A stretch of DNA of 64,000 bases from Lepidodermella squamata (taxonomy: Eukaryota; Gastrotricha). Shown one piece after another: positions 57,086 through 64,000 of this stretch (position 1 is its first letter; each line of letters starts with the position of its first letter). The stretch spans positions 3,224,001-3,288,000 of the forward strand of contig JBLDXI010000029.1 in NCBI GenBank assembly GCA_047495785.1, read 5' to 3'. The notes under the pieces were generated by a model that saw nothing but the letters and a program-made list of their open reading frames with translations, did not search any database and had not been told where the DNA came from. A program made the position numbers and the translations under genes.

Positions 57086-58433
57086 CCTCATCCTAAGGGT
57101 CCCCTCACACAAGTGATGTTAAAAATGTTAATTCAAATTCAAATTTCTCAGATGGATATCTCCGTTGTTCACTATATTTTGAATATAGTTTGTATACAAT
57201 ATCTGGGAGCTTTGTAGCGGATAGCGCCAGCTGTGGAGACCTGAGGCGCAGCCGAAGGCCGGAATAGCGGCCTGAAGGCCGTTCAAGCTTAGAAGTCAAG
57301 CTGCTAATGCGCAAGAAGAATTCCCAGTCGACCAGCCAGTCACCTAGCGATGGCAGCGAAACGATCTCGGCTTGCGACTTGTTTGCTGTAGCATTCTTTT
57401 GGATCTTGGCGCCACACCGATCCTCGAGTTGATCTCAGCCCGCTCCAGCCGGAGCAAGAACGAGTGCAAGTTGCGGCTGGCTCAAGCTTCTAAGCAATCG
57501 GCAATAATTCTCGGTTCCGGTGGATCTTCCGCTTAATCGAATATCGAATCTGATCCAACGACCAAAATGGCTTGGTCCGCTTGTTCCCGTGTCTTTGCGG
57601 CAATTCCTCCAACCCTGTTAATTTTCTCGTTACTACAAAATAATAAAATTTAGGGGTTGCAGGGGTTTCAGCGCCTCAGTATTTATGTGACTTGTTTCCG
57701 TGCTCAAAGAAATCGAAAATAGGGGTGAATGCTGCTGAGTTTAAACTCAGCTCATCTCTCGAAATTTCTTAGTGGAGCGGGGTGAAACAGTGTTCAAAGC
57801 ATGCGTGCTAACAAGCAATTTTTGATTCTGTGTGGAGACACTCACTGTTTCACTCTTAGGTTAGCTGGCATGCATCTTCACCCTCACAGGGTTGGAAAGT
57901 GTTTTAGGCGATCGAATGGCTCTTTTCTTTCAATGAGGAGTTCTACAGGGTGTTTGTTTTGTGTACACGATGTTTATAACGAAACTGATGATGAGTTTTT
58001 ATGACGAAACTGCCCGCGTTATCGAAACTACTTGTTGGCCACCCACTCCCCAACACTGACCACCGCGCACCCGCCGTGAAGCGTTTGCTGGTCGATGGTC
58101 TCGTTGCGGTGAACATTGTACCATTTTACAATTTTCGCCGCATCGATGCGAGATCCAAGCTCAGCAAACACCGTCCCACCACCCTCTTCGACATGGTTCA
58201 CAGGTACAGTTGTAACGTCACACCTTGATCATATCAAATGACTCGATACTGCCTGTTCCGCCTATCAGCTCTTTCAACGTGAACGGTGGAACGGCGGAAC
58301 TAATTTAAGTTATTTGATCTGATCAGCGTGCGATCTTGAAATCTAGAGCTGCCAGCGATGGACAAATGTTTTTACTGCATTAGCGATAATGAGAAGTGAT
58401 TTTGAAGATTTTCCACCAAATCACGCTCGGGAA
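57086..58433. other. Spacer between upstream block H and a fold-back element
   Basis: 57775-57905 repeats part of the upstream block (GAAACAGTGTTCAAAGCATG; TTTCACTCTTAGGTTAGCTG). No exon is supported. The 75-codon plus frame at 58001-58228 has no recognisable domain. Confidence 0.45.
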
Positions 58434-59075
58434 GCCGTAAGGTATTCCGGGATAGCCCCAATGTATAGTATACATCGTGTATAGCGCGCACTTGTATACT
58501 ATACAACCGTATACTATACAGCGTGTATACTATACATGTATACTATACAAGCTGCGGATGCGTGCGCGCACTTGTATACCATACAAGTACGTCAAAAATA
58601 CGGCCGTTTTCAAACCTTAAATGCAGATCAAGTTGGTAGAAGTATGACCCCCTGCTTAACATTCGAATTTAGATAAATCGGTAGTTGCTCTAGGCTCTAT
58701 GAACAAGCGTTCAGCATTCAGCTTCCGGAAAATTAGGTATGAATTTTACAGCCAAATTGAATTGTGGCCAGTCTGTGGAATGAGGGACATGTCTAGAAGA
58801 GTAATTATTTGATTGGCTCGAAAATATTCAACTTCAGGAGCTTTAAAAAGCTGTTTCTTGTGTAGAGTGCGTGTAGATTGCATAGAAGCGCGCTCAAGAA
58901 GTTGCAACTTGTATAGTATACATGTATGGTATACAAGCACCTAGTGCGCACTCCATGGTTGTATAGTATACATGTATAGTATACACGCTGTATAGTATAC
59001 GGTTGTATAGTATACAAGTGCGCGCTATACACGATGTATACTATACATTGGGGCTATCCCGGAATACCTTACGGC
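58434..59075. mobile_element. 642-bp fold-back element, 117-bp perfect inverted repeats
   Basis: The arms 58434-58550 and 58959-59075 are exact inverted copies beginning GCCGTAAGGTATTCCGGG. An 8-bp target duplication CTCGGGAA flanks it (58426-58433 and 59076-59083). The arms are packed with GTATACTATAC/GTATAGTATAC words that are nearly self-complementary; a third partial run lies at about 58912-58940. Non-coding. The 8-bp duplication fits hAT-type mobilisation, but the ends differ from the hAT element at 38898. Confidence 0.93.
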
Positions 59076-59196
59076 CTCGGGAACCTCTCATATTTTCTGC
59101 AGCTCATGTGCAGAGACTTTTAGATCGTTCGAAAAATATTCGAACCAACGGAACTTCTTACACCCTAAGGAGCAGATTCATTGAATGACATGTATG

Positions 59197-59597
59197 TGTC
59201 GTATATAATGTCGACTTTTATGTAATGTTAACTTTACATAGCAAAAGTGCCCTATGTAATAATGATTTTCATCCCGATTTTTGGAAGCCCTTGGGATCCC
59301 AAGTTGACCACAAATTGGAGTCGGCATCGAGGAATTCGAAAATGAATTTATTTGTTCACTCGGGTGAAAAATAGCCGATGATATCGCCTAAATTCGAAAA
59401 GTCGATCGGAATCGATTTTGGAAAGTCGATCATTTTGGGAGTTTGGGTGATCTTTCAAAATATCAGATTCGAATTCCTCGATGCCGTCAACTTGGGATCC
59501 CAAGGGCTTCCAAAAATCGGGATGAAAATCAACATTACATAGGGCACTTTTGCTATGTAAAGTTAACATTACATAAAAGTCGACATTATATACGACA
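59197..59597. mobile_element. 401-bp fold-back element
   Basis: The arms (about 59197-59313 and 59487-59597) are inverted copies starting TGTCGTATATAATGTCGACT. A TATG direct repeat (59193-59196 and 59598-59601) may be the target duplication. The left arm has a few mismatches and short indels relative to the right. Non-coding. Confidence 0.8.
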
Positions 59598-59601
59598 TAT
59601 G

Positions 59602-61074
59602 CATTGCATACAGTGAAGAGTTTTCAGCGATGCGTATTGACTTTGCTTACAGGGCCCGAAAATAAATCCCCCGGTTCGAGGGTCCAACTGCGAGCAGTGT
59701 TATGTAATTTATTGACAACTCAATTAAACAAAACGATGGCTTTCATTCAAACGGCGCCAGCTCATACTTTCATTGATAAATAAAAAGAAGAGATCTAACA
59801 CTGTAGTATACTATCATGTGTGCCGAAACGATTCATCACCGTAGCGTGCATACTACTATGAAACTTGTGTGCACGAAATTTTAATAGCAGAGGTTTGTCA
59901 ATATATGTGTTTTTTCCATAATCAAATAAGAATCCAATATCAAAGAAGGAAGCTCGACAATAAAAAGGATGTGCAGCCGCAGTAGAGTAGTCAGAGTGGC
60001 CTGATAGTTTCAGTTCAGATCAGGTACCCAAAACCCCTCACCGTTGGCAAAACCGCGTGTTAATTTCTCTGGTCTGGCCGAGCTGAAAGTCGCATACTAC
60101 GGAGCGTACTGAGTGTCTTCAACTCAATCAGCGTCCGCGGTTCCAGGGCCGATCAAAGATAGTGGCAGAGATCTGAAGTGGACATTTTAGAGCTTCGCGC
60201 CCTTATTTGAGATGCACGCCAAGAAAAGGGCAGATGTTGAAGTTTTCCTCTTTTTGAAAAAGAGCAACAGCTGATGCATCTTTCCAGAGCTACCGCCCCG
60301 GCCACGCCTAGAAGAACCTCGACCACTCCTGGCGTTCGCTTGGTCGACGGCAAGCGTATGACCATGTCGTGGTGATCGGCCTGGATTTCCTCTTAGAACC
60401 ATAGGTATTAACTCTGGAGATGGTTGGGAATGAACTAAAATCAAGCCTGTGCGCTATGAGAATATTTAGTAGGCATACTTATTGGAAAATGAATCTAACA
60501 GCAGGCAATATTTCCGTAACAAAATGGCGTGTTCCGATGGATAATGATTGTTTTATATAAACTTCAATTCGAAAGTTTTGAAAATAATGATGTATTTCCG
60601 ATGGTTAAAAACGTGAAACGAAAGTTATTATTGTTCCGACGAAAAGATGTGGATACCGAATAGCTATTGCTCTATTTTGTGTCAACATTCAAATACGTGT
60701 GGATATCCAGACTGAAACGTGAAATTTGAGCTTGAATTTAAAAAGGCTGCTCATTGCGAGAACAATTTAAACTCTTTAAAGTTACATGTACTAGCAGTCT
60801 AGCAGTCTAGCAAAATTTACAGCATTTCAATAACTCCATCGATATTCAACATTTACTTTCCATTTATCGGATTCAAAAGCATGGTGAATTCGTCACGTTG
60901 TCAGCTCTAAAAATCTTAGTAATATTCGGACGTTTTTGGGCAATCAACATGGGGTGTTAGGGTATATTTTATTCAAGGGGAAAAACCGACATCACTCTCG
61001 GCGTCATCACAATATAGTAGCTAATATGAAGTTATCCAGTTCATCAATGGATGGAAAGGTTTTCCGAAGCTCTT
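59602..61074. other. Spacer downstream of member I
   Basis: 59700-59905 is the third copy of the duplicated intergenic segment. The minus frame at 60187-60444 (Arg/Ser/Gly-rich, SGRGSSRRGRGGSSGK) has no recognised domain and no splice partners I could support. Nothing else identified. Confidence 0.45.
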
Positions 61075-62002
61075 CTAAGGGCCCGCGTTGCATTTATCTA
61101 TAGTCAGTCCGTAAAGCGAAACCCTTGATGGTACTCCGGCATTTGTATTTCCGCCAATGGAAAGGCAGCAGCCAGAAAAAGTGGTGTATGCCAAAAAACC
61201 AAGTGCCCTGCGCTGTTAAAGTAATTCCGGTTAGCAATGGGAGGGTATTCGGGTTCGAATCATCTTACAAAACTCTGATTTGTGACAGCGTCATCGGTTG
61301 GTGTTGCAGCCGTGAGTGGGAAGCGCAGGCAGTAACCTGTTGTAGCTGAGGCCGCAGGAGTACTGGATAATATTAAGTATGGCGATGTGACGGCTGCCCC
61401 GACGCAAATCGTCGTATAAGTTGGAGGAGATCCATTAATAACAGCTAGATCGTAAAATGTATTAGCTCCCGTTTGAGCGCAACACAGGTCGAAAGTGGAG
61501 AATGTGTTTGGCGAACCCGAAGCTTGCTATAGAGCATGAAATTAAGCAGTATCAAATAAACGTGAATGGCTTTACAGTGCCACCGGTCAACGTGTTGCAG
61601 GCTCCGGCATTGGCCAGACAATATTTCGTTCCAGGCGTGCCAACCGTGCTTGGAGCGCCTATTGTATCGATTTGGCATAGATTGTATACAGGCTATAAAT
61701 TGCAAAATAAGATTAGGATTTTGATCTTGGCTCCAGATCCTCACCGTGGTTATACATGATTTAGTCGCCTCGGTACAGGTCTGGGCTGACGTAACACACA
61801 CGTTTGGTGATGAGCAAGTGTTGGCTGTTGTAACGCAGCTTGAACCAGGCGAGCATGTTGGCGACGGGCTTGGCGAGTTGGATGCTGGTACAGAAGGGCA
61901 TGGCGTTGTAGCAGTTGTTGTTGTTGCTATTGTCGATGATGCTGGGCAAGCGCTGCCACCCGCCAGTATGGCCATGAAAACGGCGCAACTGAGAATGAAC
62001 AT
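61075..62002 (-). CDS. Secreted Cys-rich protein, family member I
   Basis: 256 residues. Exons are 62002-61745, 61692-61576, 61526-61269 and 61212-61075, phase 0. The signal peptide MFILSCAVFMAILAGGSA is followed by CPASS, a Thr run broken by Ala, CPSVPASNSPSPSPTC and Cys pairs in CSPGSSC, CSSPNVC and CTEATKSC. Exon 2 is one codon longer than in F, G and H and has FCLANAGACN. Exon 3 has FDLCCAQTGANTFYD and CLRFPLTA, and exon 4 FSGCCLSIGGN and LYGLTIDKCNAGP. The promoter block is nearly identical to that of F, but without the hairpin, and has a TATA box at 62072-62079. Exons 1-2 look like F while exon 4 looks like H, suggesting exchange between members. Function unknown. Confidence 0.88.
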
Positions 62003-62071
62003 TCGCAGTATAAAGTTTTGAGTTGAGAGAGACAGAAAAGAAAAGATGGTGAAGAAGGAAAAATTAGGCTG

Positions 62072-62079
62072 CTTTTATA
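62072..62079 (-). promoter_or_regulatory. TATA box of member I
   Basis: TATAAAAG on the minus strand, 70 nt upstream of the ATG, in the shared GCCTATAAAAGCAGCC block. Confidence 0.75.
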
Positions 62080-62089
62080 GGCAAAGGCA

Positions 62090-62650
62090 GCATGCTTCTG
62101 TCGACCACAGTAATTACTACCGTATCATGCACAGTTAGAAGAATGCAGCTAGATGCCAATCAATTCATTTGCATAGGCCTTATCGGAAGAAACTAACTGT
62201 GTCTCTCACAATGAGATGACTCACTATCTCCTGAACGGAATTCATCGGTTTCCTTCCAGAGGCGGCTACCTCGAGGTCTTATCGAGTAAATACGAAAATG
62301 GCCGAACGCGTTGGCTATCTGTGCCAACTCTTAGAGAGGAGGTAAGCATAATACTATCATATCAATGAACTTTACGCTAATTATCTGTGTTTTTTCTTGT
62401 GGCTACAGAGAATGACTCGAGGCCTGCCACAGCCACCGACGTTTGATAATGTAGCCTGGGTGTATTAACTGGCGAAACTAATCGGTTTGCTCGTTGCTTC
62501 GACGCAGGCCACACGACGCAGCTAACGTTACGTGACTGCAGAGCCTTCGCCGTTTTCCTGTGCCCTTCACATCGCATCACCGTGTCCGAGGCGAAACAGT
62601 GTTCAATTTTGCCGGCGGGGTGGAACAGTGCTCAAAGCATGCGTGCTTAG
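62090..62650 (-). promoter_or_regulatory. Duplicated upstream block of member I
   Basis: Very close to the flank of member F (AGATGCCAATCAATTCATTT; CTCACAATGAGATGACTCAC). It contains the uninterrupted CAGTAATTACTACCG at the site where F has its hairpin. Confidence 0.65.
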
Positions 62651-64000
62651 ATATCGTTCGTGTTGCGACGTAAGGGACCGCCAGTACTAGCGCATATTTC
62701 TATATATCATTATACCGCTATATTGCGGTTGCATCCAAATTACTATCTTTGGTTCAAGGGCTATAAAATTGCCATTAGCTGCGATTGCTATAGTGCGTTC
62801 TTGGACTCTTGAAGAGATAAGAGAAATTCAGCTTTTTCGCCTATATTTCATCTAAGTTTTCCCGCGTTCTTCTGGAATTCTTTGATTGCAGATTTTACAG
62901 GTGGAAAAACGAGCTGCCGTGACCAATGAAAAACTATTACTATCCGTGACTCGGTGCCGTAAATCTTTATTTTCAATGCAGCGAAATAATTGAAAACGAA
63001 CCAAGGAAATGAAACTAAGAGAATAATTCATCACACTTTGTTTAACAGAAATGGCGATAACAGGTTGAATATATCGAAAGAGCCAGCACTCTGCAATAGT
63101 TTAGTGGCGACCTTATGCCGGAATTTTCCTTTTCCGATTCCCAATCAATATCCAATATCCAATCTTTATCCGATCAGCTATAACTTGAGTGCCGAATTCG
63201 AGTAAAAGTTGAGGTATCCCTATCAACAATGCAGAATTTATAATTTAATACAGCAGCTAATAGGATGTACTTTGCTACTTTAATAGCTGCGAGAGAAAGT
63301 GCAACGAGCCATTCTAAATTTAAAGGTCCTCTGATTTCTACGAAAAATTATAGAATGATATACATGCACATGCAATGTTATTGAAAGTAGATCTCGCCCC
63401 AGGAAATTTCGGCGGATAAATCTTTGAATTAGGAAACAAGAGGTCTTTAGAGTTTTCTGAAAATGTATCACTTAAAACCGAAATGAACTAACACTTTTCA
63501 AGAATCGATGACGGTGATACTCCATTGGTTAACTAATTAACTATAACTAACGATAACTAAATTGATAAGCCACAAATATGGGAGCGTTAGCGTCGTTGAA
63601 TAACTCTGATTTTGGCAAGTTTACGTCAGTGACAAGTAAAAGGTGATAGCAGAGTTTTTATGTGAACGAAGAGCGAAGCAAACTTGTCACCCGTCAACTG
63701 TCTGTAACTGACGTGAACAAGCCCAAATCTGAGTTGTATTCAACGACGCTAACGACTACGGTACGACTACGGCGCAGTGATAGCGGTCCATTTTGCTTTG
63801 ACAGCTTTGGTTTAGCTTTTTTCTTCCATTTAAAAACAAAGAATGTCTATATCTATTGGATACCAATTAAGTGTTGAATTTCAATACCTAGAGCAGATAA
63901 GATTTGACTCTAAAAAGCTGCGCTTTGATTTAGGATTTAGCCTTGACAAGGAGAACGAATTGCTCCATTGCTTCAGAAATCTACCCCCAAGTCGTTCTCA
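62651..64000. other. Terminal non-coding stretch
   Basis: No supported gene, repeat or element up to the window end. The short frames at 62852-63877 lack domain features and splice partners. Confidence 0.45.

Noticed and set aside
60153-60444. Arg/Ser/Gly-rich small protein
   Set aside because: Overlapping frames, no start context, no splice partners and no recognisable domain. Likely chance coding in a GC-richer patch.

Overview
This window is AT-rich nuclear DNA from an invertebrate animal. The genes are split by many short GT-AG introns (often 50-80 nt), the products are animal receptor families, intergenic spaces are long, and inverted-repeat transposons are common. Nine perfect TTAGGG units at 35210-35263 fit a lineage with TTAGGG telomeres (for example cnidarians, flatworms, rotifers) better than insects (TTAGG) or nematodes (TTAGGC), but the species cannot be named. 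I joined exons by hand, using splice signals, phase and comparison between paralogs. Coordinates are coding spans, and exon lists are in the entries.

Layout. 0.6-2.6 kb (-): a three-exon GPR1/FUN34/YaaH acetate-transporter-family gene, a family known mainly from microbes. 4.2-6.4 kb (-): a four-finger C2H2 protein. 9.7-10.6 kb (+): an intronless single-pass membrane protein of unknown family. 12.2-15.1 and 16.3-19.0 kb (-): two tandem eight-exon genes for secreted LamG + 4 EGF proteins, each with a 9- or 12-nt microexon. 20.3-22.6 and 22.6-25.6 kb (-): two tandem cys-loop receptor subunits only 70 nt apart, which suggests one transcription unit. 28.2-31.5 kb (+): a GABA-B-like class C receptor whose frame is interrupted by one TAA at the start of TM1. 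A truncated copy of its 7TM end lies at 37.5-38.0 kb, abutting a LINE reverse transcriptase.

The right half (31.8-62 kb) is dominated by a minus-strand family of small secreted cysteine-rich proteins. Each has four exons: a signal peptide with a Thr/Ser/Pro- and Cys-rich head, then three exons with a final Cys-Cys motif. There are five intact members (31839-32871, 43165-44098, 51613-52537, 55336-56318, 61075-62002), one disrupted by a TA-flanked transposon (47048-48936), and one orphan last exon (45761-45866). Four have a TATAAAAG box about 70 nt upstream of the ATG and share duplicated 0.5-0.7 kb upstream blocks, so coding and regulatory DNA were copied together. Function is unknown.

Mobile DNA: a structurally complete hAT element (38898-41832, 19-bp TIRs, 8-bp target duplication, one frameshift), copia and LINE remnants, and several fold-back elements, three of them with target duplications or empty-site evidence.
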